DNA of 44,057 nt from Nostocales cyanobacterium. Its GTDB lineage: Bacteria > Cyanobacteriota > Cyanobacteriia > Cyanobacteriales > Nostocaceae. The notes under the pieces are model-generated. The model was not told where the DNA came from, ran no database searches, and saw nothing but the letters and a program-made list of their open reading frames with translations. This document shows positions 17,251-26,328 of this stretch, piece by piece. Each line of letters starts with the position of its first letter. The first letter of the stretch is position 1. A program made the position numbers and the translations under genes. Location of the stretch: positions 1 to 44,057 of the forward strand of contig RDXV01000021.1 in the NCBI GenBank assembly GCA_004292695.1, in the 5' to 3' direction.

Positions 17251-18195
17251 ATGAAAACCATTGACATAGCTAAAGAATTTCCTCGAATTACTATTATTAC
17301 TCCATCTTATAATCAAGGTCAATTTATTGAAGAAACAATTTGCTCAGTTTTATCACAAAATTATCCGAATCTAGAATATATTATCATTGATGGTGGTAGT
17401 ACCGATGATACGGTTGATATTATTAAAAAATATGAATCTTCTATATCCTACTGGGTGAGTGAACCAGATAATGGACAATCTCATGCTATTAATAAAGGAC
17501 TTGCAAAAGCAACAGGTGATATCATCGCCTATCTAAATAGTGATGATTATTATTTACCAGAAACATTATTTAAAGTAGCTGAATTTTTCTTACAGTTTCC
17601 TGACACTGATTTATTACATGGACAATGTCGTTATGTCAATCAAAAGGGAGAAAAAATTGGTGAGCAGTTTGGCAATATCAGCACATTAGCTGAAATTTTA
17701 GACTTATGGGGTGTATGGTGGCAAAAACGTCAATTCGTACAACCGGAAGTGTTTTGGAGTAAAAGAATTACAGATAAAATAGGTTCTTTTAAAGAAGAGC
17801 TTAATTTTGTCATGGATTATGACTACTGGTTGAGAATTATTCAAGCGGGAGGTATTGTTAGAAGTTTAAATACAGAATTATCTTGTTTTAGATTTACAGA
17901 TAGTCAAAAGTCAAATTACAGTGATAAAGTATCAGCAGAATTACTTAATCTGATCAAACCACTCCTTTGGAATAGTTATACCAAGATTTCACTAAAAAAG
18001 CGATGCTTGCTACAGGGTAACTGGTTGTACCAAGCTGTTTTTTTGGAACAAGTTAAAAATTCGATGCAAGCAAAAGACAGCAAACAGAAGAGGTATACAA
18101 AGCTATTAATAATCATTCTTGTTAATCCACAAATTTTATTTAGTTTAGACTTAATCAATAGGATAAGAACTATCCTAATTAAAAGCCAGGATTAG
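17251..18195 (+). CDS. Glycosyltransferase family 2 protein
   Basis: 314 residues, GT-A fold. The start reads ITIITPSYNQGQFIEETI, then YIIIDGGSTDDTVDII and the SDD metal motif in IIAYLNSDDYYLPETL. EPDNGQSHAINKGLAKATGD is typical of the WfgS/WfeV-like subfamily of GT2. The acceptor-site region is VMDYDYWLRIIQAGG (about 189-203). The C-terminal 70 residues are basic and partly hydrophobic, which could help membrane association. It follows wzt after 78 bases and is read in the same direction, so it is likely co-transcribed. The donor and acceptor are unknown. Confidence 0.9.
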   Translation: MKTIDIAKEFPRITIITPSYNQGQFIEETICSVLSQNYPNLEYIIIDGGSTDDTVDIIKKYESSISYWVSEPDNGQSHAINKGLAKATGDIIAYLNSDDYYLPETLFKVAEFFLQFPDTDLLHGQCRYVNQKGEKIGEQFGNISTLAEILDLWGVWWQKRQFVQPEVFWSKRITDKIGSFKEELNFVMDYDYWLRIIQAGGIVRSLNTELSCFRFTDSQKSNYSDKVSAELLNLIKPLLWNSYTKISLKKRCLLQGNWLYQAVFLEQVKNSMQAKDSKQKRYTKLLIIILVNPQILFSLDLINRIRTILIKSQD

Positions 18196-18424
18196 TTACA
18201 GAACGCTGTGATGACTTGTATGGATTCAAAATAATTAGAAATCATTTCATTAATTTTACTAAAGAAAAAATGAACCTATATGTTAATTAGCAAAAACAAA
18301 AACCAGTATACCTGAAAGAAAGTATACAAAATATGATCCAAAATAATCCTAAAAATATAGTGACTTCACACAACTTTTTTTAAAAAAATCTTTATAAAAT
18401 TCAGCAAGGGGAGTTAAAATTCAA

Positions 18425-19324
18425 ATGTCAATTGGCTCAATAGTTTATAAAATCAGAAAAAAATATGATCATGGTTTTGTAACAGCATATTATAGAGATA
18501 ACGTCAGGAAAAGTATCTTAAATTCTCGTCCAGTTGTTAACACATCTGATCGCATTTGTGAAATCCATGTCTTGACTTCTGCAAATGATTGGTTAAATTT
18601 AATTTGGACACTTAAATCTTTTTACCATTTTTCCCAACGTCAGTATTCTTTATGTATCCATGATGATGGAACTTTGACTGAGGATAATATCAAAACTTTA
18701 CAATATCATTTTCCCCAAGCCAGGATTATTGATAGAAACAAAGCTGATGTAAAAGTATTACCATTATTATCTTCTTATCCTCATTGTTTAGATTTTCGCA
18801 AAACCAATCAGTTGTCACTAAAAGTATTTGATTTTGCTTTATATTTGCAAAGTGAAAAATTACTACTTTTAGATAGTGATATTCTTTTTTTTGCAGAACC
18901 TACAGAACTACTAAACCGTATTGAAAATCCAAGTTACAAATTTAATTCTTTCAACAGGGATTTGAAAAGTGCTTATACAGTAGATGCAGAAACAGTAAAA
19001 AATAGCTTAGATTTTGACTTAACTGCAAGAGTTAATTCAGGATTAGGTTTAATTCACAAAGAATCATTAGATTTAAAATGGATAGAAAAATTCCTCTCAT
19101 TACCAAGCATTATTGGACATTTTTGGCTGATTGAACAAACTATCTATGCCTTGTGTAGTTCTCGTTATGGAGTAGAGTTATTACCGCCAGCCTATGATGT
19201 ACATTTAGGAAGCGGTATAAATTCTTCACCTTCTCGGCATTATGTTGGTGCAATTCGACATTTGATGTATAGAGAAGGTATTAAACACCTTAGCCAACAA
19301 GGATTTTTAAAATCTTTGATGTAG
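18425..19324 (+). CDS. Putative GT-A-like glycosyltransferase of unassigned family
   Basis: 299 residues. The predicted order of strands and the pieces EIHVLTSANDWLNLIWTL (47-64), LCIHDDGTLTEDN (77-89), and LLLLDSDILFFAEP (146-159, DSD at 150-152) fit a GT-A fold with a metal-binding DXD, resembling GT8 or GT24-type enzymes. A mixed HFWLIEQTIYALCSS helix comes near the end. No strong family call can be made by eye. The position between GT2 and FkbM genes in the glycan cluster supports a sugar-transfer role. A 229-base AT-rich spacer without features precedes it. Confidence 0.65.
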   Translation: MSIGSIVYKIRKKYDHGFVTAYYRDNVRKSILNSRPVVNTSDRICEIHVLTSANDWLNLIWTLKSFYHFSQRQYSLCIHDDGTLTEDNIKTLQYHFPQARIIDRNKADVKVLPLLSSYPHCLDFRKTNQLSLKVFDFALYLQSEKLLLLDSDILFFAEPTELLNRIENPSYKFNSFNRDLKSAYTVDAETVKNSLDFDLTARVNSGLGLIHKESLDLKWIEKFLSLPSIIGHFWLIEQTIYALCSSRYGVELLPPAYDVHLGSGINSSPSRHYVGAIRHLMYREGIKHLSQQGFLKSLM

Positions 19325-19359
19325 TTAATACTACTTATCATTCACGAGGAATTATTGGT

Positions 19360-20109
19360 ATGCTACCCCGTATTATTTCATCTTTAAAGTATCGCAAAAA
19401 GTTAGCTGATTATGGTATTTACTATCTATTCCAAAAAGATTTCGATATTTTTAACTTAAAAATTGGAAATAAAAGAATTCAAGTCAATATACCTGAGTCA
19501 GAAAAGTCTATATTAGCTTATGAATTATATACAATATTAATTGATGACTGTTATGGATTAGCACCACTCAAAAATAAAATTAGTTCTGTATTGGATATAG
19601 GAGCAAATGTAGGACTATTCAGTATAGCTTCTAGTTATTATTTTCCTGAAGCAGTAATTCATGCTTATGAACCAAACTCAGAATTAAAAGATTTTTTAGA
19701 TGCAAATTGCGAGTCTATAGGAGCGAATTGTTTTTTAGAAGGTATAGGCATAAAAGACTCGTTTATTAGTTTACGAAAAGGAAAAAATTCACTTCATTCA
19801 ACTTCATGTGTTGATGATACTGGTACAATTTCTTGTACTTCTTTTATGAAAGCAATTCAACGATTAGGAGATAGTGTTGATTTAGTCAAACTAGATTGTG
19901 AAGGCATAGAATGGGAACTATTCAAAGATACTAAAAGCTGGTCTAAAGTTAAGTATTTAACTATGGAGTACCATCTTTGGGCTGATCCTGGATACTCATT
20001 GGAAGATTTACTAGACTGTATGGAAAAAATAGGATTTGCTTGCACTTATCATAATCCTGATGAATCGGGACAATGGGGTATCATTCATGCCAAAAACAAA
20101 TTAATTTGA
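19360..20109 (+). CDS. FkbM family methyltransferase
   Basis: 249 residues. The SAM-binding motif I is VLDIGANVGLFSIAS (78-92), with the acidic EPN motif downstream (AYEPNSELKDFLDANC). The FkbM signature LVKLDCEGIEWELF lies at about 172-185. FkbM enzymes O-methylate sugars or polyketides. In a polysaccharide cluster this predicts methylation of a sugar hydroxyl. It starts 35 bases after the previous gene and ends 16 bases before the next, so it is in a tight operon. It is one of three methyltransferases in the cluster and may be a capping enzyme read by Wzt. Confidence 0.85.
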   Translation: MLPRIISSLKYRKKLADYGIYYLFQKDFDIFNLKIGNKRIQVNIPESEKSILAYELYTILIDDCYGLAPLKNKISSVLDIGANVGLFSIASSYYFPEAVIHAYEPNSELKDFLDANCESIGANCFLEGIGIKDSFISLRKGKNSLHSTSCVDDTGTISCTSFMKAIQRLGDSVDLVKLDCEGIEWELFKDTKSWSKVKYLTMEYHLWADPGYSLEDLLDCMEKIGFACTYHNPDESGQWGIIHAKNKLI

Positions 20110-20125
20110 CAATGATAAATTTAAG

Positions 20126-21211
20126 ATGATTAACAAATTGAACTCATCCCAACCATTAAAAGTTCTGATGATGCCAGATTATCGCATTGATAATCCATAT
20201 CAAAGATTACTAGCAAATGCTACACAAAACTATAATGTAACGGTATTTTTTCCCGTTGGTTATCGTCGGGTTTTTCCTGTTTGGAGAGCAATTAAAGATC
20301 AGCCTGAATCTATTGATGTTGTTCATATACATTGGCTAGAATCTTTTATTAAAGGACAGAGTTTAATCACTCGTTTATTGTATTCAGTCAAATTTTTACT
20401 AGATATTTTATTAACTCGGTTGTCGGGAGTAAAAGTTGTTTGGACAATACATGATTATCTAGAACATGATGCTCCACATCCTGAATTGGAACTATGGCTA
20501 AGAAAAGTATTAGTTCATTTAAGCAACAAATTAATAATTCACAATCAATCTTTTTTAGAAACCATTGCTAGTGAATATGGTTTTCCAGAAAAAAAAGCAG
20601 TTGTTATCCCTCATGGACATTATAGAAATGTATATGGTAGTTCGATAGACAAATCAATCGCTAGACAAAAACTCAACTTACCTACAGATAAATTGGTTTA
20701 TCTTTATCTAGGAATGATTAGACCCTATAAAGGCATTGAAGACTTACTTGATGTTTGGGAAAAACACAAATTTGATAATAGTTTGCTATTAATAGCTGGC
20801 AATCCTATTATTCCAGAATATGGAAAGTTTATTAAAGATAAAATTGATACTCTCAATGATGTACTTCTTTATGATTTTTTTATCAAAAATGAAGATATAC
20901 ACTTATTTTTTAGTGCAGCAGATATAGTAGTTCTTCCTTTCAAAAAGGTGCTTACTTCTGGTAGTGCAATTTTAGCAATGTCCTTTGGCAAACCAATTAT
21001 TGCTCCCAAAATGGGCAGTTTACCAGACTTATTAAGTGACGCTAAAACATTGTTGTATGATTCACAAGACAAAACAGGATTAGCAACAGCTTTACTTAAT
21101 AGTCATCATTTAAACTTAGAAGAGTTAAGCAAAATTATTATTAAAGCCTGTGATGATTTAGACTGGGATAAAATAGGCTATAAAACTTCTGAAGTTTATC
21201 ACAATTGTTAA
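20126..21211 (+). CDS. Glycosyltransferase family 4 protein
   Basis: 361 residues, GT-B fold. The N-terminal half includes VVHIHWLESFIKGQS and VVWTIHDYLEHDAPHP. The linker and C-terminal half show LVYLYLGMIRPYKGIEDLL (about 191-209), and the donor-site region has VVLPFKKVLTSGSAILAMSF. The first acidic residue of the usual EX7E pair is not seen here. The sequence reads TSGSAIL instead, a variant also found in active GT4 relatives. It is tightly placed between the FkbM gene and asnB. The donor sugar is unknown. Confidence 0.88.
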   Translation: MINKLNSSQPLKVLMMPDYRIDNPYQRLLANATQNYNVTVFFPVGYRRVFPVWRAIKDQPESIDVVHIHWLESFIKGQSLITRLLYSVKFLLDILLTRLSGVKVVWTIHDYLEHDAPHPELELWLRKVLVHLSNKLIIHNQSFLETIASEYGFPEKKAVVIPHGHYRNVYGSSIDKSIARQKLNLPTDKLVYLYLGMIRPYKGIEDLLDVWEKHKFDNSLLLIAGNPIIPEYGKFIKDKIDTLNDVLLYDFFIKNEDIHLFFSAADIVVLPFKKVLTSGSAILAMSFGKPIIAPKMGSLPDLLSDAKTLLYDSQDKTGLATALLNSHHLNLEELSKIIIKACDDLDWDKIGYKTSEVYHNC

Positions 21212-21264
21212 ATAAAAAATAAACCTTTTAATTGCTCTTTTAGTTGATTTTACAATAATTCAAT

Positions 21265-23175
21265 ATGTGTGGTTTTTCTGGTATTTTATCTAAACATCCA
21301 TCCTCTACATCAGATTTAAAAGCATCTCTCAAATCTATTCTACATAGAGGACCTGATTATCAGGGAATATGGGAAGATGAACATTTGAAAATAGGACACA
21401 CTCGCCTTTCAATTTTAGATTTAAGTCCCTTGGGTAATCAACCCATGAGTTATCAAAATGGACAATTACAAATCATATTTAATGGTGAGATCTACAATTA
21501 TATTGAAATTAAAGAAGAACTTATAGGTAAAGGATATTCTTTTATTAGTCATAGCGATACTGAAGTTTTAATAGCTGCCTACGCTTGTTGGGGTAAAAAA
21601 TGCCTAGAGAAATTGAGAGGAATGTTTGCCTTTGCTATTTGGGATCAAGATACCAAAGAGTTATTTATTGCCCGTGATCGCACTGGAGAAAAACCGTTTT
21701 ATTATTGGTTTGATCATGATAAATTCTACTTTTCTTCAGAACTAAAAGCATTAATTAAACTATTACCTCATACACCATCTCTAGATCCGATCAGCCTTGA
21801 TTTATACTTACATTATCAATATGTTCCAGAGCCACTTACACCTTTAAAAGATATTCTCAAACTACCATCTGCTCACTATCTAGTAATTAACTGCGAAGAC
21901 TGGCAAATAAATCCTAAATGTTATTGGAGTTTAGATGATATTCCACCCATAGAAGGTGATCCCATTCAACTAATTCGCCATGAACTAGAGAAAGTAATTG
22001 ATTTAACATTACGTTCTGATGTTCCTATTGGTATAGCCCTCAGTGGTGGGCTTGACTCTGGCGGAATAGCGGCTCTGGCTGCTCCTAAGTATAAGCATAC
22101 ACTTCAAGCATTAAGCATAGGTTACGAAGGCAGACCACCCTGCGATGAAAGATCAGAAGCAGCAGAATTAGCCCAGTGGTTAGGGATACCATTCCAGGAT
22201 GTTGAACTGCGTACTTCAGAATTAGTAGATTTTTTCCCGGAATTAGTCAGATTAATTGATGATCCAATTGCTGATATTGCCGCCTATGGGCATTTTGCCG
22301 TCATGAAATTAGCATCAGACTTAGGAATTAAAGTCATGTTAAGTGGCTTGGGAGGTGATGAACTATTCTGGGGTTATAGTTGGGTTTTAAATGCTGTCAG
22401 ATTAGCTGAAAAAAAAGTTAACTTAAATACTAAACTCGATAAATTTTCTGGAGCTTTAACTGGATTAGATTGGCTGACTAAATTTCCTATATATAACAGA
22501 TTAGCTAATAGTAATAAAATTCCTAATATTATCACATCATTTTTACATCAAGGTCTAGAAATTAATAACTTAGCAGCGTTATATCCCCAACAAATGCCTT
22601 TTTATAACACTAGAACTGATTTTCAGCAAGCATGGTATGACCATAATTACCTGTATACTCAATCATTTAAAGAACAATTACCTCAACGTAATCCTTACCA
22701 ACCATTTATGATTGAAGAATGGAAAGATATTCCTAACCAAATGTGTCAATTAGTCTTTAATACATGGTTAGTTTCTAATTGTTTATCATTGGGTGATCGT
22801 ACCAGTATGGCCGCTAGTGTGGAAGTTCGTATTCCCCTACTAGATTATAAACTTATTGAATTGGTGATGGGCTTACGTAAAACACAGCCAGATCATAAAT
22901 CTGGACAAAAAACCTGGTTGATAAACGTCTTACAGGATGTTTTACCAAGTCAAGTAACTCAACGTCAGAAACGGGGATTTGAACCTCCTTATGGAGAATG
23001 GATTAAGGCTTTATTAGCAAAATATGGTCAACTTGTTATAGACGGAAATTTAGTTAATTTGGGTTTTTTCAATAGAGAATATATCGTTAAACTTTTCCAA
23101 AATTACCAAAAAAATTATGCTATGGTATATAAGCTAATATACATAGAATGTTGGTATAGATATATTTTGCAGTGA
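21265..23175 (+). CDS. asnB: Asparagine synthase (glutamine-hydrolysing) family amidotransferase
   Basis: 636 residues. The N-terminal glutaminase domain begins with Met-Cys2 (MCGFSGILSK), the nucleophile that is exposed after Met removal. Glutamine-binding marks are LHRGPDYQG, HTRLSILDLSPLGNQPM and FNGEIYNYIE. The C-terminal synthetase domain has the ATP pyrophosphatase loop SGGLDSGG (260-267, with Gly where Ser is more usual) and GLGGDELFWGY. These enzymes move ammonia from glutamine to an adenylated carboxylate. Within glycan clusters the acceptor is often a sugar uronic acid rather than aspartate (compare WbpS), so it may make a uronamide. Housekeeping asparagine synthesis is the alternative. 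It is intact. Confidence 0.92.
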   Translation: MCGFSGILSKHPSSTSDLKASLKSILHRGPDYQGIWEDEHLKIGHTRLSILDLSPLGNQPMSYQNGQLQIIFNGEIYNYIEIKEELIGKGYSFISHSDTEVLIAAYACWGKKCLEKLRGMFAFAIWDQDTKELFIARDRTGEKPFYYWFDHDKFYFSSELKALIKLLPHTPSLDPISLDLYLHYQYVPEPLTPLKDILKLPSAHYLVINCEDWQINPKCYWSLDDIPPIEGDPIQLIRHELEKVIDLTLRSDVPIGIALSGGLDSGGIAALAAPKYKHTLQALSIGYEGRPPCDERSEAAELAQWLGIPFQDVELRTSELVDFFPELVRLIDDPIADIAAYGHFAVMKLASDLGIKVMLSGLGGDELFWGYSWVLNAVRLAEKKVNLNTKLDKFSGALTGLDWLTKFPIYNRLANSNKIPNIITSFLHQGLEINNLAALYPQQMPFYNTRTDFQQAWYDHNYLYTQSFKEQLPQRNPYQPFMIEEWKDIPNQMCQLVFNTWLVSNCLSLGDRTSMAASVEVRIPLLDYKLIELVMGLRKTQPDHKSGQKTWLINVLQDVLPSQVTQRQKRGFEPPYGEWIKALLAKYGQLVIDGNLVNLGFFNREYIVKLFQNYQKNYAMVYKLIYIECWYRYILQ

Positions 23176-23237
23176 AATTATGGCATGATAACAAATTAAT
23201 TTATTATTTATTAACTCATGGACAATCACATATTATT

Positions 23238-24323
23238 ATGACTATAAAAATTGCTATCCAATCAAATCATATCAACCATTTCACGGAAACTTTAGTTTAT
23301 TTGTTGTCATTAGTAGAAGAATTTAAAATTACTCTTATTACCCAGACAGATACTAACTTACTGAACTTAGATACTGAGCATCCTTGGTGTTTGGAGAGAC
23401 TTAATAAAAACCAAAAGGTGGAAATTATATCTCTTGATACAGAAGCTCAAAATTCAGACTATTTATTCATTACACTTTCTAATCATAATTTTATTGAACA
23501 TAAACGCATAATCAAATGGGTGAGTGGAAGCAAAAAAATAGGACTTTTATCAAACTCTAATTATAGTAGTTGGAAATATACTCTTAAAGAATTAATTTTT
23601 AATTTCCCATACTGGATTTTTGCAAAATCCCTGATCTTGCAAGTTCATAATAACAAGTTAAATCCTCATTTTTTAATCATAAACAAGTTTTTTTATACGC
23701 CATCTGTTCACCCGCAAAATTTTAGTAGTGAACAATTACGAAAGAAAATGTTCTCATTTTCTAAACCAAATAAATTTAAGCGTCAATTCAAGTTTACATT
23801 TATTGGTAATAAAAATCCCACAGAAAGAACTATTGTTCTGCAACAAGTGAGAGAAACAATTGCCACATTTCAGGATCTGAATGAATTTAATGAATATCCC
23901 GTTAAGAATAAACTACATTCAACCGCGGAAATAACTTCCATCCTATGGATTGAATATGGTGATGACAAAGGAGAAGGATCAAGAGGACTATCTCCCAATG
24001 ATTATATTGATGCTTTAAGTGAATCTGACTTTTGTATTTCTCCCCTGGGTTGGGGTGGAAATTGGACTCACAGAACAGTAGAAGCTCTAGCCAGAGGAGC
24101 TATTCCTATTCTTGAAGACGCAAGCAGATACAATATAGGACTTGAGGACATGATTAGTTGTATTCTTGTTAAAGACAACAATTGGCATGAAGCAATAATT
24201 AGAGCTAATAATTTAGACGAAAATCAAATTTATAAAATGCGGTGTCAAATTCAGAAAATTTGTAAAGACCATTTATTACCAGAAGCTTCTGCGATTAACC
24301 TGACGCAAAACTTAGGTCTTTAG
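23238..24323 (+). CDS. Exostosin-like glycosyltransferase
   Basis: 361 residues from the ATG at 23238. A GTG at 23172 overlapping the asnB stop would add 22 residues, but the first clear beta strand (MTIKIAIQSNHINHF) starts at the ATG. The C-terminal third has the exostosin/GT47 pattern: a short acidic segment, LSESDFCISPLGWGGNW (about 258-274), HRTVEALARGAIPILEDAS, and a following helix. The central half is less conserved. GT47-like enzymes transfer xylose, arabinose, galactose or glucuronic acid in eukaryotes. Bacterial members sit in polysaccharide clusters as here. The close spacing to asnB suggests translational coupling. Confidence 0.72.
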   Translation: MTIKIAIQSNHINHFTETLVYLLSLVEEFKITLITQTDTNLLNLDTEHPWCLERLNKNQKVEIISLDTEAQNSDYLFITLSNHNFIEHKRIIKWVSGSKKIGLLSNSNYSSWKYTLKELIFNFPYWIFAKSLILQVHNNKLNPHFLIINKFFYTPSVHPQNFSSEQLRKKMFSFSKPNKFKRQFKFTFIGNKNPTERTIVLQQVRETIATFQDLNEFNEYPVKNKLHSTAEITSILWIEYGDDKGEGSRGLSPNDYIDALSESDFCISPLGWGGNWTHRTVEALARGAIPILEDASRYNIGLEDMISCILVKDNNWHEAIIRANNLDENQIYKMRCQIQKICKDHLLPEASAINLTQNLGL

Positions 24324-24375
24324 TCGTTTCTCACGATAATTTTTGTATGTTAATTTACTTATTTAGGTATAGGTT

Positions 24376-25050
24376 ATGATTAGAGATAAATTACCAATCA
24401 ATTGGATACATATTTATGATAGTTTGCGCTTTGAAGTTAAAACTTCATTGGGGCGAACTTTTCAAAAAAAACTTACATTACTAAAATCTGATTATCTTCA
24501 TGTAGGATGTGGAGATTCACTTTTAGATGGGTTTCTCAATACTGATGCTTTTACTAATAATAAAGCAGATTATAGGATTGATCTTCGGTTTCCGCTTCCT
24601 TTTGAAAACTCATCTTTTCAGGGTATATATGCCCATCATGTAGTTGAACATTTAACTTATGAGAACGCAAGGTTTTTCTTTCAAGAAGCAAAACGAATAT
24701 TAAAAAATGGAGGAACTTTGAGAATAGTTGTACCTGATGCCGAAAAGTTTATTAAGAAATATATTCAAAGTTCACATGATCCTAATTTTCCTGCTTCACT
24801 TATACCTGAGTGGCATCGTTCACCTGAATGGCAAACTTCACTTGAAGTTCTAGATCATGTATTTCGTGATAATTATTTTAATCAGCATCTTTCTGCATGG
24901 GATTTTTACACTTTAAATCACAGATTAAAGGAAACTGGTTTTAAAGAAATTCGACAAGTAGAATGTGGAATTTCAAATGATCAAAAACTCTGCAATCTGG
25001 ACAAAGAAGACTGGCAAGATCAATCTGTATATGTTGAAGCTAAGGTTTAA
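24376..25050 (+). CDS. SAM-dependent methyltransferase (type 11)
   Basis: 224 residues. The motif I equivalent is DYLHVGCGDSLLDGFLNTDA (39-58), then RIDLRFPLPFENSSFQGIYA, HHVVEHLTYENA and LKNGGTLRIVVPDAEKF, the standard order for class I methyltransferases of the Methyltransf_11 group. The subgroup with VGCGDSLLDGFLNTD is common in polysaccharide clusters. The methyl acceptor is unknown, presumably a sugar hydroxyl or chain end. It lies 52 bases after the exostosin-like gene and is read the same way. Confidence 0.87.
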   Translation: MIRDKLPINWIHIYDSLRFEVKTSLGRTFQKKLTLLKSDYLHVGCGDSLLDGFLNTDAFTNNKADYRIDLRFPLPFENSSFQGIYAHHVVEHLTYENARFFFQEAKRILKNGGTLRIVVPDAEKFIKKYIQSSHDPNFPASLIPEWHRSPEWQTSLEVLDHVFRDNYFNQHLSAWDFYTLNHRLKETGFKEIRQVECGISNDQKLCNLDKEDWQDQSVYVEAKV

Positions 25051-25257
25051 GTTGTATGCTGAAAATTCCTTGACTGCCTTTTAAAACCAATAAAATTTGT
25101 TGACATCAATGGATGTAAATAATGGAGGACTTGCTCTGATAAAAATAGCCAATAATCAAAAGCAAATATTGAATAAAATCCCAATAGACAAATTATGGTA
25201 ATGCCCTGTTTGTCAGAGAAAAACTTATTTTTTAAATTTTGTAACTTTTAATTTTCT

Positions 25258-26310
25258 ATGAAACACCCTAAAGTAACTCTTCTTACCTGTACTCATAACG
25301 GAGAAAAAACAATCCAACAGGTTCTAGAAGCTATAGCAAACCAAACTGATATTTCAAAAGATATCTTTGAGATTTTAATTGTTGATAATGCTTCTACTGA
25401 CTGCACCTCTGAAATTGCAGATGCCACTATAAAAAACCTTCACTTAAATGGTAAAGTTTTATCAGAACCTCGCATTGGTAAAGTTAATGCTTTTTTGACA
25501 GGAGTGTATGAAGCAAAAGGGGAAATAATCAGTATTATTGATGATGATAACTTGATAGAAACAGGTTTTATTAGTCACACATTAGCAGTATTTGAAAAAT
25601 ATCCAAAAGTTGGTGTAGTAGGCTCATCTAATCGAATTTTTGTGGATACAGTTATACCAAACTGGTTTAAGTGGATAGAAGGACGTTATGCTTGTTCAGC
25701 CACGCCTTTGTTAGAAAACATTCAGGTAACAAGTGAAGATGGTGTGATTATAGCTGAAACAGGAGTCATAGCAGGTGCTGGTTTGTCTTTCCGCGTAGAA
25801 CCACTCAAAAGATGTTTAGAAAAAGGGTATCACTTTTTTAATGACGGACAGCGAGGTGAAAAGATGAAAGTAAGTGGTGAAGATACAGAACTATGCTGGT
25901 TGCTACGCAGTTTAGGTTATTTATTTGCCTATGATCCTCGCATTAAGCTGAATCATGCTATTAAACCAGAACGATTAGATATCAAATATTTTAAAACTCT
26001 TTGTGCAACCATTGGTGCTGGCTGTCTTGGTTTTGATCCATTCTTGTTTACTCATAAGTATACTGATAAAAATTTACCCCTAAAATGGACTTGGCAATGG
26101 CAGTTAATATCAAAAATTAAACGTTACATAACCTTTATTTTTTCCCCTGAAAATGTTGGTGAATCACAGGATGAGAAAAAATTTAGAAATTGGATAGCCA
26201 GAATAGAATGTATGGCAGCTATTAAACGTATTCTACATGAACGTAGTAACTACACCAAGCACATTCATCAAGTAGCCTGTGGTGAGTGGACTGATTTAAG
26301 AGTACGTTGA
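25258..26310 (+). CDS. Glycosyltransferase family 2 protein
   Basis: 350 residues, GT-A fold. KVTLLTCTHNGEKTIQQVLE (4-23) opens the domain. FEILIVDNASTDCTSEIA follows, and IISIIDDDNLIETGFI holds the metal-binding DDD (about 96-98). ISGEDTELCWLLR-like residues near 205-220 (VSGEDTELCWLLRSLGY) form the ED acceptor motif. The last 90 residues are basic helices that may sit at the membrane. A 207-base spacer separates it from the methyltransferase gene. It starts a run of four GT2 genes, each separated by fewer than 75 bases. Confidence 0.9.
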   Translation: MKHPKVTLLTCTHNGEKTIQQVLEAIANQTDISKDIFEILIVDNASTDCTSEIADATIKNLHLNGKVLSEPRIGKVNAFLTGVYEAKGEIISIIDDDNLIETGFISHTLAVFEKYPKVGVVGSSNRIFVDTVIPNWFKWIEGRYACSATPLLENIQVTSEDGVIIAETGVIAGAGLSFRVEPLKRCLEKGYHFFNDGQRGEKMKVSGEDTELCWLLRSLGYLFAYDPRIKLNHAIKPERLDIKYFKTLCATIGAGCLGFDPFLFTHKYTDKNLPLKWTWQWQLISKIKRYITFIFSPENVGESQDEKKFRNWIARIECMAAIKRILHERSNYTKHIHQVACGEWTDLRVR

Positions 26311-26328
26311 TTAAATAATAAGATCAAG

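Noticed and set aside
25109-25240. 30-codon frame (ending DKLW) followed by CPVCQRKTYF in the same frame after a stop
   Set aside because: It recalls the CPVC start of some methyltransferases, but the segment is too short and unsupported to call a pseudogene.
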